DNA of 56,866 bases from an uncultured Thermoleophilia bacterium (GCA_938017905.1 CALIKX010000013.1:1-56866), one strand, 5' to 3'. Shown: positions 17,001 through 25,175, numbered from the stretch's first letter. Program-made: numbers and translations. The notes: generated by a model from the sequence alone, not told the origin.

Positions 17001-17554
17001 TCCCCGCCGGTCGCGACGGCGACGCCGTGGTGGTGTTCGACCCGGAGACGGGGGACGAGGCCGCCCGGTTCGACTTCCCGCGCCAGGATGAGGGGCGCCT
17101 GCTGTGCCTGGCCGACTACGTGCGCCCCGTGGATTCCGGAGTGCGTGATGTCATCGCGCTGCAGGCCGTGACCGTGGGGCAGGAGGCCACCGAGTACCTG
17201 GACCGCCTGCAGGCGGAGGAGGAGTACACCGAGGCGTACTTCGCCCACGGGCTCGCCGTGGAAGCCGCCGAGGGCATGGCCGACCTGGTGCACGCGCGCA
17301 TCAAGCGCGAACTCGGCCTGGGCACCGACCAGGGCCGGCGGTACTCATGGGGCTACCCGGCCTGCCCGGACATCGAGCAGCACGTGGACGTGCTGCGCCT
17401 GCTGGCGCCGCACCCCGACGAGATGGGCATGGGCCTCACCAGCGCATTCCAGCTCACCCCCGAGCAGAGCACGGCGGCGATCATCATGCATCACCCACAG
17501 GCCACCTACTTCTCGGCACGGCGCCGAAACCGCCTGCCGGAGGGCGCCGCCTAG
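14045..17554 (+). CDS. metH: cobalamin-dependent methionine synthase
   Basis: MetH methylates homocysteine using methyl-tetrahydrofolate through cobalamin. The 1169 residues hold all four modules: the homocysteine/zinc barrel (FDGGMGTQIQ; zinc cysteines in GTNCSVG and GGCCGTT), the pterin barrel (VGERVNTQGSRKIKE, MIDSTEP, NPTHNRP), the cap and B12 domain with DVHDIGKN placing the axial His at about residue 749, and the reactivation domain from about 880 with the SAM-binding region and the terminal ATYFSARR. Length is close to the usual 1180-1230. GTG 14045 lacks a Shine-Dalgarno sequence and follows a -10 box. Confidence 0.95.
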   Translation: MKNAGLYLPALRDGVVIFDGGMGTQIQARDLTADDYGGGALEGAVDYLSITRPDLIEEIHRAYLEAGAQAVETNSFQATALRLEEWQRPDGGNLAEFVTDINVAAAGNARRACDDFEAADGIPRFVIGSIGPTGMLPGTDDPKLSGITFDELAQQIRVQAAGLMQGGADVLLIETQQDILETRAAIHGIRLAFDDLGASVPIQAQVAFDQTGRMLLGTDVGAVVTILEGMGADVIGTNCSVGPEHLREPVSYMCSHSRKPISVVPNAGLPRNVGGEAHYDLGPDEMAAQMAAMVRDYGPNVVGGCCGTTPDHIRALVAALRDVTPHAHEVTAEPRIASAMRGVDLGQEPRPTIVGERVNTQGSRKIKEMILADDFDGALAVAREQVEFGAHVLDVCVALTERTDEAEQLAILAKKLAMGVEAPLMIDSTEPDAIAAALDTYPGRAIVNSINMENGRERIERVVPIVKKHGAAVVALTIDEDGMAKTPEAKLAVARKIHDIVVDEYGLPPESLIFDALTFTLATGEDEYRDSGAATIEGIRLIKENLPGVYTSLGVSNVSFGLTPPARATLNSVFLARAVDAGLDLAMINPTHNRPLGEIPADEVELADDLIFARREDALPRFIAKYEGVEAEAAPDPAARFEGLPPDEIIFERILHRVPEGVEEDIDAALDQRGGRTNDPAIAVLNEVLLPAMKEVGDRFGRGELILPYVLQSAEVMKKSVAHIEQFLDQVEGYTKGTVIMATVFGDVHDIGKNLVGTILKNNGYTVHDLGRQVPVTAIIDAAEEHGADVIGVSALLVSTSKQMPLLVQELAVRGMDYPVLIGGAAINRQFGRRTLFLEDGDPYAGGVFYCKDAFDGLSAVDRLQDPDDRPVFRQEQLDEARESAEKVTEAKARPRPAAEPVQLDEAPVPGPPFWGAVRVTDFDVDEMFARMDEKSLYKMSWGGRGQDDAEFQRIVREEFEPRRADMERRSIEEGWIVPRATYGYFPAGRDGDAVVVFDPETGDEAARFDFPRQDEGRLLCLADYVRPVDSGVRDVIALQAVTVGQEATEYLDRLQAEEEYTEAYFAHGLAVEAAEGMADLVHARIKRELGLGTDQGRRYSWGYPACPDIEQHVDVLRLLAPHPDEMGMGLTSAFQLTPEQSTAAIIMHHPQATYFSARRRNRLPEGAA

Positions 17555-17563
17555 CCCCCGGGG

Positions 17564-18094
17564 TCAGTCGGGGTCGCTCTGCTGCTTCGACAACCACAAG
17601 CGCGCCATCCGGGTGCCCTCGCACATGGCCTCCAGCTTGGCCTGCACGACGTCCTCGGGCACCGGGGACAGGTCGGGGGCCGCCACCCAGATGGCCGACG
17701 CCCGGCCCCCACGGGCGGCCTCCAGCACCACGCGCGCCACGTCGTTCGCGTTCTCCGCGGGACGGTCGGCCGATACCGCGACCACCACCTGCTCATCCGG
17801 GCGGAAGGCATATGCACCAAGGGGTACCGGACCATCCGTGGCCACCATCCGTGCCCCGGCGGCCACCAGGGCGTCCACATCCGCCCCACGCGCGAGCACC
17901 GGACGGAACGGCACCGCGGCCACGGCCTCCTGCACTATCTCCGGGTGATCCACCTCGGCACCGGTGGTGATGACGTCGAGTCCTGCGCGCTCGAGGCGCG
18001 CGGCCCACTCCCCGGGCTGCGGGAGGGGCCCCGCGCACACCGTGGCCAGCACCGGAACGTTGATCCCGGCCATCTCCAGTTCATCCCGCCGCAT
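17564..18094 (-). CDS. conserved-looking protein of unknown function
   Basis: I do not recognise this 176-residue protein. The alternation of hydrophobic strands (VPVLATVCAG, DVITTG, PFRPVLARG, RMVATDG, VVVAVSADRP, AIWVAAP) and helices suggests an alpha/beta or partial TIM-barrel fold. There is no signal peptide or membrane helix. Codon use matches its neighbours, which supports coding. It converges with metH, 9 nt apart, and diverges from pckA. ATG 18094 follows TAGCGT by the leaderless spacing. A role in C1 or methionine metabolism would be only a guess from position. Confidence 0.7.
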   Translation of the reverse strand: MRRDELEMAGINVPVLATVCAGPLPQPGEWAARLERAGLDVITTGAEVDHPEIVQEAVAAVPFRPVLARGADVDALVAAGARMVATDGPVPLGAYAFRPDEQVVVAVSADRPAENANDVARVVLEAARGGRASAIWVAAPDLSPVPEDVVQAKLEAMCEGTRMARLWLSKQQSDPD

Positions 18095-18100
18095 GGGCCG

Positions 18101-18106
18101 ACGCTA
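18101..18106 (-). promoter_or_regulatory. candidate -10 box, leaderless unknown gene
   Basis: On the minus strand TAGCGT ends 7 nt before ATG 18094. Confidence 0.55.
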
Positions 18107-18187
18107 CCAGCGGTACGAATGGCCCTTGCCCCGGAACCCCGTACACCGGGCCGAACAGGTACTTTTACGCGGCTGAATAACCCCATC

Positions 18188-18193
18188 GGAGGG
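18188..18193 (+). promoter_or_regulatory. ribosome-binding site of pckA
   Basis: GGAGGG stands 5 nt before ATG 18199. This is a true leader, unlike most heads in the window. TACTTT at 18160-18165 is a possible -10 box, giving a leader of roughly 25 nt; no convincing -35 was found. Confidence 0.6.
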
Positions 18194-18198
18194 ATTGC

Positions 18199-19791
18199 AT
18201 GAGCAACGGCAGCGGCCCCGTCGGCCTGGACGCCCACGGCATCACCACCTCGGGCACCATCCACTGGAACCCCACGACGGAAGAGATCTACGAGCACGCC
18301 CTCCGCCGCGGCGAGGGGGAGATCTCGGCCGGCGGTCCCCTCCTGGTGAACACCGCTCCCAACACCGGGCGGTCCCCCAAGGACAAGTTCACCGTCAAGG
18401 AGCCCGGCAGCGACGACCGCGTGTGGTGGGGCCCCAACCAGCCCATCTCCCCCGAGCACAATGCGCACCTGCGCAAGGACCTGGTGTCATGGCTGTCGGA
18501 CGGCCGTGAGCTGTTCGTCCTGGACGCCTTCGCCGGCGCCCACCCCGAGCACCGCCTGCCGCTGCGCCTGGTGAGCGATTCCGCGTGGCACACGCTGTTC
18601 GCCCGCACAATGTTCATCCCGGCATCGCCCGAGGAGATCGCCGTGCACCAGCCGCGCGCGGTCATCCTGCACGCGCCCGAGTTCAAAGCCGACCCGTCCA
18701 CGCACGGCACCAACGCCAGCGGGTTCGTCACCCTCAATCTGACCGAGCTCGAGATCCTCATCGGCGGCACGCGCTACGGCGGTGAGATCAAGAAGTCGAT
18801 CTTCACCCTGATGAACGACCGCCTGCCCGAAGAGGGCATCCTCTCGATGCACTGCTCGGCCAACGTGGCCGACGACGGCCGCGTTGCGGTGTTCTTCGGG
18901 CTCTCGGGCACCGGCAAGACCACGCTGTCGACCGACCCCGAGCGCCGCCTCATCGGTGACGACGAACACGGCTGGGCCGACGACGGCGTGTTCAACATCG
19001 AGAACGGCTGCTACGCGAAGATCATCAACCTCTCGGCCGAGGCCGAGCCGGAGATCTTCGCCACCACCCACCACTTCGGCACCGTGGTGGAGAACGCCGT
19101 GGCCAACCCCGCCACCCGCGTGCTTGACCTGGACGACGACAGCATCACCGAGAACACCCGCGCCGCCTACCCGCTCACGCAGATCCCGGGGTCGGTCCCG
19201 GAGAAGCGCGCGGGCATCCCCAGCACCGTCGTGATGCTCACAGCAGACGCCTTCGGCGTGCTGCCCCCCATCGCCCGCCTCACGCCCGAGCAGGCGATGT
19301 TCCACTTCCTCTCCGGCTACACCGCCAAGCTGGCCGGCACCGAGGTGGGCGTCACCGAGCCGCAGACCACGTTCAGCACCTGCTTCGGCGCACCGTTCCT
19401 GCCGCAGAGGCCGAACGTGTACGCCGAGATGCTGGGCGAGCGCCTCGCCAGCACCGGCGCGACCGCCTACCTCGTCAACACCGGATGGACGGGCGGCCAG
19501 TACGGCGTGGGCTCGCGCATGCCCATCAAGGCCACCCGCACGCTGGTGCGCGCCGCCATCAACGGCGAGCTCGACACGGCGGAGACCCGCCAGGACCCGA
19601 TCTTCGGCCTTCACGTGCCGGTGAGCGTCACCGGCGTGGACCCGAAGCTGCTCGACCCCATCCAGACCTGGCCGGACCCGGCGCAGTTCGAGGAGACGGC
19701 CAAGAAGCTCGCGGCCGCCTTCCGCGAGAACTTCCAGCAGTACACGTCGATGGTGAGCCCCGAGGTCGTGGCCGCGGGGCCGATCGCCTAG
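18199..19791 (+). CDS. pckA: phosphoenolpyruvate carboxykinase (ATP)
   Basis: This enzyme turns oxaloacetate into PEP with ATP and opens gluconeogenesis. The 530-residue protein has the ATP-type signatures: NTGRSPKDKF near residue 55, the P-loop GLSGTGKTT near 234-242 with the kinase Lys at about 240, LIGDDEHGW with metal-binding Asp, ENGCYAK, and FSTCFGAPFLP near 395. The GTP type common in other actinobacteria lacks this layout. A GGAGGG site sets the start. A 15-bp hairpin begins 17 nt after its stop, inside the opposing gene. Confidence 0.95.
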   Translation: MSNGSGPVGLDAHGITTSGTIHWNPTTEEIYEHALRRGEGEISAGGPLLVNTAPNTGRSPKDKFTVKEPGSDDRVWWGPNQPISPEHNAHLRKDLVSWLSDGRELFVLDAFAGAHPEHRLPLRLVSDSAWHTLFARTMFIPASPEEIAVHQPRAVILHAPEFKADPSTHGTNASGFVTLNLTELEILIGGTRYGGEIKKSIFTLMNDRLPEEGILSMHCSANVADDGRVAVFFGLSGTGKTTLSTDPERRLIGDDEHGWADDGVFNIENGCYAKIINLSAEAEPEIFATTHHFGTVVENAVANPATRVLDLDDDSITENTRAAYPLTQIPGSVPEKRAGIPSTVVMLTADAFGVLPPIARLTPEQAMFHFLSGYTAKLAGTEVGVTEPQTTFSTCFGAPFLPQRPNVYAEMLGERLASTGATAYLVNTGWTGGQYGVGSRMPIKATRTLVRAAINGELDTAETRQDPIFGLHVPVSVTGVDPKLLDPIQTWPDPAQFEETAKKLAAAFRENFQQYTSMVSPEVVAAGPIA

Positions 19792-19794
19792 CGA

Positions 19795-20676
19795 CTACCG
19801 CGCGAACGAGGACACCGTGGCCAGGTTGATGGCCACGGTGTCCTCGATGCGCCGGCCGTAGCCCCCGGCCAGCAGCACGCACACGGGCACCCCGGCCGCA
19901 CGCATGCGGTCCCGCACCATCCGGTCGCGCTCGGCCAGGCCTGCCTGCGTCACCGCCAGGCGACCCAGCCGATCGTCCTCATACGGGTCCGCCCCGGCCA
20001 AATAGATGCACAGGTCCGGTGCGCCCCGGGCAAGGGCGGCCGGCAGCAGGCGCCCCAGCGCCTCCAGGTAGGCGTCGTCGCCCGTGCCATCCGGCAGGTC
20101 CTCCTCCACGTCGCCCGGCACCCTGCGGAATGGATAGTTCGCCCCGCCGTTGATGCCGGCGCAGGTGGTGAGCGGGTCCGGGCCCAGGAGCGCATTCGTG
20201 CCGTCACCCTGATGGACGTCCAGGTCCACCACCAGCACACGTCGCACGGTGCTGTCCCCGCGCAGGCGCCGAACCGCCACCGCGACATCGTTGAACGTGC
20301 AGAACCCCCGGCCCGATGCCGCGAAGGCATGGTGCGTGCCCCCACCCAGGTTCACCGCCGCACCCTCCACGCAGGCGGCGCGGGCGGCAGCGAGGGTGGC
20401 ACCCACGCTCCTGCGCCCGCGCTCCACGAGCTGCGGCGACCACGGCAGCCCCAGGCCACGCTGCTCGCGGTCGGTCAGGCGCCCATGCGCGACGCGCTCG
20501 AGATAGCGGGGATCATGGGCCAGGAGCAGATCCGCGTCGTCCGCGGGTGGCGCCTCCAGGACCTCGGCCAGCCCCGTGGACTCAATGGCCTCGCGGAGCA
20601 TCCGGTAGCGCCCCAGCGGGAAGCGGTGGCCCTCCGGCAGCGGATAGGTGAACCGATCATGCGCAAACGCCCGCAT
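19795..20676 (-). CDS. histone deacetylase / AcuC family zinc deacetylase
   Basis: A 293-residue zinc-dependent deacetylase of the HDAC superfamily. The core is clear: GGGTHHAFAASGRGFCTFND with the paired His, VVDLDVHQGDGT with zinc Asp and His, and YLAGADPYEDDRLG with the second zinc Asp. Bacterial members deacetylate acyl-lysine proteins such as acetyl-CoA synthetase, polyamines or small amides. I place the start at ATG 20676; GTG directly before it is equally possible. It is last in a five-gene minus-strand run, 10 nt after the enoyl-CoA hydratase gene. Confidence 0.87.
   Translation of the reverse strand: MRAFAHDRFTYPLPEGHRFPLGRYRMLREAIESTGLAEVLEAPPADDADLLLAHDPRYLERVAHGRLTDREQRGLGLPWSPQLVERGRRSVGATLAAARAACVEGAAVNLGGGTHHAFAASGRGFCTFNDVAVAVRRLRGDSTVRRVLVVDLDVHQGDGTNALLGPDPLTTCAGINGGANYPFRRVPGDVEEDLPDGTGDDAYLEALGRLLPAALARGAPDLCIYLAGADPYEDDRLGRLAVTQAGLAERDRMVRDRMRAAGVPVCVLLAGGYGRRIEDTVAINLATVSSFAR
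19808..19845. terminator. 15-bp hairpin beyond pckA, inside the opposing gene's 3' end
   Basis: GAGGACACCGTGGCC (19808-19822) and its exact reverse complement (19831-19845) flank an 8-nt loop. It lies 17 nt past the pckA stop and within codons for EDTVAINLATVSS of the convergent deacetylase gene. No U-run follows; stem-only terminators are often proposed for GC-rich actinobacteria. It could stop pckA transcription. Confidence 0.6.
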
Positions 20677-20686
20677 CACGGGGCGC

Positions 20687-21472
20687 TCACGCGCCGCGGA
20701 AGTCGGGGTCCCGCTTCTCGCGGAAGGCCCCGAGGCCCTCGGCGATGTCGTCGCTGGCGAACGCCCGGTCACGCCACTCGTCGGCAACCGCCTCCGCCCG
20801 CGCAGGATCGGGGTCATCCTCGATCGCCCGGATGATGGACCGCATGCCGGCCACGGCAATGGGGCCATTGGCGGCAATCGCCCGGGCATCGGCCATCGCG
20901 AGCGCACGCAGTTCCAGGCGGTCCACCACCCGGTTCACAAGGCCGATGCGGCGTGCGGCCTCGGCATCAATGGGTCGGCCGGTCAGGAACAGCTCCCGGG
21001 TGGCCGGGGCACCGATCACCCGCACGAACCGCCGGATGCCCGGTGCCGCATAGACCCACCCCAGGCGTGCCGGGGGCATGCCGAGCCGGGCCCCGCGGGT
21101 GGCGAGCCGCCAGTCCGCAGCCATGGCGATCTCCAGCGCCCCGCCGAACGCATTGCCGTTGAGCGCCGCGATCACCGGCACGGGGCAGTCCTCCACCGCG
21201 TCGGCGACGCGGCCCAGCAGTCGCTCGCCCGTGCGGACCGCGTCCGTGAGGGCCGCGCCATCACGGGCCTGCAGGTCCACACCGCCGGAGAAGTTGCGGT
21301 CGCCTGCACCGGTCAGCAGCACGGCCCGGGCGCCCTCCAGCGCATCCGCCGACAGTGCCGCGACCAGCGCATCCAGCATCGGGTCGTCCAGGCTGTTGGC
21401 CCGCGACTCGTTCGTGATGGTGACGACGGCCACCCACCCGTCGCGCACGGTGTCGATACGACCCGCGCTCAC
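20687..21472 (-). CDS. enoyl-CoA hydratase/isomerase family protein
   Basis: A 261-residue crotonase-fold protein. The CoA-site segments are present: the strand WVAVVTITN, the first oxyanion region RNFSGGVDLQA and the second, IAALNGNAFGGALEIAMAADWRLA. The usual second catalytic Glu region reads GMPPARLGWVYAAPG, so the acid found in true hydratases appears absent, and it may be an isomerase or another crotonase. GTG 21472 overlaps the stop of the upstream hydrolase gene as GTGA, which fixes the start and shows coupling. Confidence 0.87.
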   Translation of the reverse strand: MSAGRIDTVRDGWVAVVTITNESRANSLDDPMLDALVAALSADALEGARAVLLTGAGDRNFSGGVDLQARDGAALTDAVRTGERLLGRVADAVEDCPVPVIAALNGNAFGGALEIAMAADWRLATRGARLGMPPARLGWVYAAPGIRRFVRVIGAPATRELFLTGRPIDAEAARRIGLVNRVVDRLELRALAMADARAIAANGPIAVAGMRSIIRAIEDDPDPARAEAVADEWRDRAFASDDIAEGLGAFREKRDPDFRGA

Positions 21473-22356
21473 CGGGTGCGCGCCAGGTGGTCCCGCATGG
21501 CCGCGGTCACCAGGTCCGGGGCCTCCTGCTGCGCCCAGTGGCTCACGCCCTCCAGCATCACCACCTCGAGGGGGCCCTCCACCTTGGTGATGGAGCGCTC
21601 GAGCAGGAGCGGGGTCATGTAGGCGTCGGCGTCCGCCCACATGATGGTGGTGGGCACCGTCACGGGCGGCAGGTCGGGCGGCGGCTTCAGCCAGTTCCCC
21701 GGGGGGATGTTGGCGCGGTAGTACTCGAGCGCCGCGGTCATGGCCCCCTCACGCATCAGGGCATCGGTGAACACCCGGCGCTCCTCGTCACCGAATGTCC
21801 CCGGTGCAGCGGTGTCGAACACGAAGGCCGAGAGGTTCGCCGCACCGTCCTTCAGCAGCCACTCCTCGGCCACGCCCTCGAACTGGAAGAGCAGCATGTA
21901 CCAGCTCTTCTGCTGCTGCTCGGGCACCTGACGGCACTCCGCGCTGGCGACCGGATGCGGGGCGTTCAGGATCATCAGCGAGCGGACCGTGTCGGGCATC
22001 AGCGCCGACGTGGCCCAGCACAGGCTGCCGCCCCAGTCGTGGCCCGCGAGGTGCGCGTATCCGTGCCCCAGGGCGTTGATGAGCCCCACCACGTCGCCCA
22101 CCAACTGGGGGAAGGCATAGGCATCAGTCCCCGTCGGCCGGTCGCTCTCCCCGTAGCCGCGCAGATCCGGGACGATCGCGCGATAGCCATCCGCGGCGAG
22201 CGCCGCGGCCTGGTGGCGCCATGAGTACCCCATCTCCGGGAACCCGTGCCACATGATCACCGGCTCGCCATCGTCGGGCCCCATGAACTGCACCGACAGC
22301 ACGGCCCCACCGCAGTCGATCCGCTCGCGGCGTGCGCCCGGGATGTCGCCGTTCAC
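21469..22356 (-). CDS. alpha/beta hydrolase, epoxide hydrolase-like
   Basis: A 295-residue hydrolase with the features of soluble epoxide hydrolases and haloalkane dehalogenases: HGFPEMGYSWRHQ supplies the HGxP oxyanion motif, GHDWGGSLCW the Asp nucleophile, WADADAYM the third acid region, and VSHWAQQEAP the base His. YRANIPP with nearby tyrosines fits the cap domain. The exact substrate is open. GTG 22356 overlaps the ligase gene by GTGA, and its stop overlaps the next gene in the same way. Confidence 0.86.
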   Translation of the reverse strand: MNGDIPGARRERIDCGGAVLSVQFMGPDDGEPVIMWHGFPEMGYSWRHQAAALAADGYRAIVPDLRGYGESDRPTGTDAYAFPQLVGDVVGLINALGHGYAHLAGHDWGGSLCWATSALMPDTVRSLMILNAPHPVASAECRQVPEQQQKSWYMLLFQFEGVAEEWLLKDGAANLSAFVFDTAAPGTFGDEERRVFTDALMREGAMTAALEYYRANIPPGNWLKPPPDLPPVTVPTTIMWADADAYMTPLLLERSITKVEGPLEVVMLEGVSHWAQQEAPDLVTAAMRDHLARTR

Positions 22357-23294
22357 GTGTCGAGCGCCGCCAGGTCGAGCATGTCGGCCACCACGCGGTC
22401 GAAGCCGATGCCGGCGACCTCGGCGGCCTTGGGCAGCAGGCTGGTGTCGGTCATGCCCGGGATGGTGTTGACCTCCAGCACCCACAGGCGGCCCTCATCG
22501 TCGAGGATGAGGTCCACGCGGGCAATGCCCCGGCACGCGAGCGCATGGGCGGCAGCGATGCTGACGGCGGCGGCCTCCTGCACCGTGGCCTCGTCCAGGT
22601 CCCGCGGCGGGCGCAGTTCGGTCTCGCCGGGCGTGTAGCGCGCCTCGAAGTCATAGAAGTCATGCCCCAGCGGGACGGCCTCGATGACCGGCAGCGCCCA
22701 CGGGTCGCGGGCCATCACCACGCTCACGGCCAGTTCACGCCCCGGGACGAACCGCTCCACCAGCACGCGGTCGTCGAACCCCATGGCGTTCAGGATCGCG
22801 CCGCCCAGGTCACCCGGCTCGCGGACGATCGAGATGCCCAGCGCCGACCCCTGCCGCGCCGGCTTCACGCACAGCGGCAGGCCCAGCGCCTGCTGGATCT
22901 CGGGCAGCGCCTCGGCGGCGCCCATCTTGCTGAAGGCCTCCTTCGAGAAGGCATAGCCGTGCGGGGTGGGCACGTCCGCGGCGCGGAACAGGGCCTTGGA
23001 CACCACCTTGTCCATGGCCCGCTCGCTGGCCAGCACGCCCGACCCGGTGTAGGGGATCTTCAGGATCTCGAGGATCTCCTGCACCGTGCCGTCCTCCCCG
23101 CCACGCCCATGCAGCGCGATGAACGCCACCTCCGGTCGCGCGTCGCGGAGCGCGCGCACCAGGTGCTGATCGGCATCGATGGGCACCACCTCGTGCCCCA
23201 GCCGGCCCAGTGCCAGTTCCACGTTGGTGCCCGAGCGCAGCGACACCTCGCGCTCCAGCGAGGGACCGCCCTTGAGGACGGCAACGCGGCTCAT
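22353..23294 (-). CDS. ddl: D-alanine--D-alanine ligase-like ATP-grasp enzyme
   Basis: A 313-residue ATP-grasp ligase matching D-Ala-D-Ala ligase, which makes the peptidoglycan dipeptide. VAVLKGGPSLEREVSLRSG is the Ddl N-terminal motif, FIALHGRGGEDGTVQ the next, MDKVVSKALF holds the ATP lysine, and RVDLILDDEGRLWVLEVNTIPGMT is the C-terminal metal and substrate site. Length is normal for the short class. ATG 23294 overlaps the aminotransferase gene by ATGA. Whether this is the only Ddl of the cell cannot be told here. Confidence 0.92.
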   Translation of the reverse strand: MSRVAVLKGGPSLEREVSLRSGTNVELALGRLGHEVVPIDADQHLVRALRDARPEVAFIALHGRGGEDGTVQEILEILKIPYTGSGVLASERAMDKVVSKALFRAADVPTPHGYAFSKEAFSKMGAAEALPEIQQALGLPLCVKPARQGSALGISIVREPGDLGGAILNAMGFDDRVLVERFVPGRELAVSVVMARDPWALPVIEAVPLGHDFYDFEARYTPGETELRPPRDLDEATVQEAAAVSIAAAHALACRGIARVDLILDDEGRLWVLEVNTIPGMTDTSLLPKAAEVAGIGFDRVVADMLDLAALDT

Positions 23295-24610
23295 CGTGCG
23301 CCGGGGTTGAGGGCCTGGTGCAGGGCGATGAAGTCGGTGACCACGTCACCCAGCCGCCCGATGCCCTCGGTGATCATGCTCTCGGGCACGCCCGAGAAGT
23401 TCAGCCGCATGGAGTTCCGGCCGCGGCCGTCGAGGAACGCACCCTCGCCGGGCACGAACGCCACCTGGCGCTCCAGGGCCTTGGCCTGCAGCGCGGTGGT
23501 GTCGAGGAAGTCCGGGAGCGTGGCCCACACGAACAGCCCGCCGCGCGGGCGGGTCCAGGTGGCGCCCTCCGGGAAGCGGGCCTCGAGGGCCGACAGCATG
23601 GCGTCGCGCCGGCTGCGGTAGATGCCGGTGACCCGGGCAACGTGCTCGCGGTAGTCGTAGCGGCGCAGGTACTCGGTGACGAACCGCTGCGTGAGGGTGC
23701 TGGAGCAGAGATCCGCGGCCTGCTTGCCCAGGTTCATCTTGCGCAGCACCTGCGGGGGCGCCACCGCCCAGCCCACGCGCACGCCCGGCGCGAGGATCTT
23801 CGAGAACGTCCCCAGGTACACCACCCACCCGGCGCCATCGTCCAACTCGTACAGGGTGGGGAGCGGATCCCCCTCGAACCGGATCTGCCCGTAGGGGTTG
23901 TCCTCGATGATCAGCAGCCCCACCCGGTGCGCGAACTCCACCAGGCGCTCGCGGCGCTCCCGCGACATGGTGACGCCTGCGGGATTCTGGAAGTTCGGGA
24001 TGGTGTAGAGGATCTTGGGCGGGCGGCCCTCAGCGGCCAGCCGGTGATAGGCCTCTTCCAGCAGGTCCTCGCGCATGCCGTCGTCATCCATGGGCACATG
24101 GGTCACGTCGGCGCCGTACGCCGTGAAGCACGGTGCAGCGCCCGGGTACGTGGGGCCCTCGGCCAGCACCGGGTCACCGCGGTTCACGAAGGTGCGGATG
24201 CTGAGGTCGATGGCCTGCTGCCCGCCCGTGGTGATGAGCACGTCGTCCGCGCGGGCGCGCGCGCCCTCATCGGCCATCACCGACACGATCTGCTCCCGCA
24301 GGTCGCCCATGCCGTCGGTCGGTCCGTACTGCAGCGATGCCGCGAGGAAGTCCGTGCCGATCTCCCCGACGATCTCGTCGAAGATCTCGCGCGGGAACGT
24401 CTCGGTGTCGGGCAGCCCGCCGGCCAGCGAGATGATGTCGGCCTTCTCGGTGATGGCCATCAGGTCGCGCATCACCGACGACGTCGTGCCCGACGCCAGC
24501 GCCGAGAACCGGGAGTCGTACCGGGCCGCGTCAGCGGGTCCGACGAGCGGCGTCTGCGGGGGCATCGGGGCCCCTGTGCCTGTGTTGTCGGTCACGTCAC
24601 TGGTGCTCAT
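23291..24610 (-). CDS. PLP-dependent aminotransferase (LysN/MocR-like class I)
   Basis: A 439-residue fold-type I aminotransferase. Residues 45-70 read SGTTSSVMRDLMAITEKADIISLAGGLPD, typical of the 2-aminoadipate/LysN and MocR-related group. ITTGGQQAIDLSIR, IPNFQNPAGVTMS and EDNPYGQIRF are cofactor-site motifs, and GTFSKILAPGVRVGW carries the lysine that binds PLP. MRLNFSG near the end has the carboxylate-binding Arg. No DNA-binding domain is fused. It heads the run with ddl, so a role in supplying an amino acid near peptidoglycan synthesis is possible but unproven. Start ATG 24610. Confidence 0.88.
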   Translation of the reverse strand: MSTSDVTDNTGTGAPMPPQTPLVGPADAARYDSRFSALASGTTSSVMRDLMAITEKADIISLAGGLPDTETFPREIFDEIVGEIGTDFLAASLQYGPTDGMGDLREQIVSVMADEGARARADDVLITTGGQQAIDLSIRTFVNRGDPVLAEGPTYPGAAPCFTAYGADVTHVPMDDDGMREDLLEEAYHRLAAEGRPPKILYTIPNFQNPAGVTMSRERRERLVEFAHRVGLLIIEDNPYGQIRFEGDPLPTLYELDDGAGWVVYLGTFSKILAPGVRVGWAVAPPQVLRKMNLGKQAADLCSSTLTQRFVTEYLRRYDYREHVARVTGIYRSRRDAMLSALEARFPEGATWTRPRGGLFVWATLPDFLDTTALQAKALERQVAFVPGEGAFLDGRGRNSMRLNFSGVPESMITEGIGRLGDVVTDFIALHQALNPGAR

Positions 24611-24638
24611 GGGATAGGGCCCACCGGGGCTGTGCAAG

Positions 24639-24644
24639 ATGATA
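24639..24644 (-). promoter_or_regulatory. candidate -10 box of the aminotransferase-ddl run
   Basis: On the minus strand TATCAT ends 29 nt before ATG 24610, which would give a leader of about 22 nt with a weak GGTGGG site. No clear -35 was seen. Confidence 0.35.
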
Positions 24645-24711
24645 CGCCGCGGCGGCGCCCGCACCTGCCGCGCACGTGACGACCGCACGCAGGAGGCCGC
24701 ACCCCCTCTGA

Positions 24712-24717
24712 TAGCCT
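24712..24717 (+). promoter_or_regulatory. candidate -10 box of the gtrA operon
   Basis: TAGCCT ends 9 nt before TTG 24726, supporting a leaderless TTG start for the GtrA gene. Confidence 0.5.
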
Positions 24718-24725
24718 CACCCGCC

Positions 24726-25175
24726 TTGCCTGCGAACCAGACACCGGCGAGCGGGCGTTCACCGCTCGCGATGCTCCGCCTTCCCGACCCCCGCCGGGTG
24801 GCGCGATCCGACTGGCTGCAACTGGCCAAGTTCCTGGCCGTCGGCCTGTCCGGCTATGCGGTCAACCTGCTGGTGTTCTGGCTGGCCACGGCGGGCGGGA
24901 TGCATTACATCCCCGCGGCGACCGTCGCATTCGTGGTCGCGTGGCTCAACAACTTCCTGCTCAACCGCCACTGGACCTTCCGCGCAGCCGGCGAGGGCCT
25001 CATGGCCCAGGGGGTGCGCTACCTGCTGGTGTGCCTGGTGGCGCTGGGCGCGAACCTCATCATCCTGCACGTGCTGGTGGATGCCGGGCTCGGCGAGCTG
25101 TACGCCCAGGCCATCGCCATCATCCTCGTGACGCCGCTGAACTACCTGCTCAGCCGGCGCTGGTCCTTCCGCTAG
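24726..25175 (+). CDS. GtrA family membrane protein
   Basis: A small polytopic protein of 149 residues with about four membrane helices (near 35-56, 60-80, 98-118 and 120-140). FLAVGLSGYAVNLLVFWL and NNFLLNRHWTFR are hallmarks of the GtrA family, whose members help move or present lipid-linked sugars across the membrane. I use TTG 24726 because of the -10 box; ATG 24771 would give a 134-residue form that still contains all helices. It starts a module with two GT87-like proteins and a NodB deacetylase, so a glycolipid or wall polysaccharide role fits. Confidence 0.85.
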   Translation: MPANQTPASGRSPLAMLRLPDPRRVARSDWLQLAKFLAVGLSGYAVNLLVFWLATAGGMHYIPAATVAFVVAWLNNFLLNRHWTFRAAGEGLMAQGVRYLLVCLVALGANLIILHVLVDAGLGELYAQAIAIILVTPLNYLLSRRWSFR

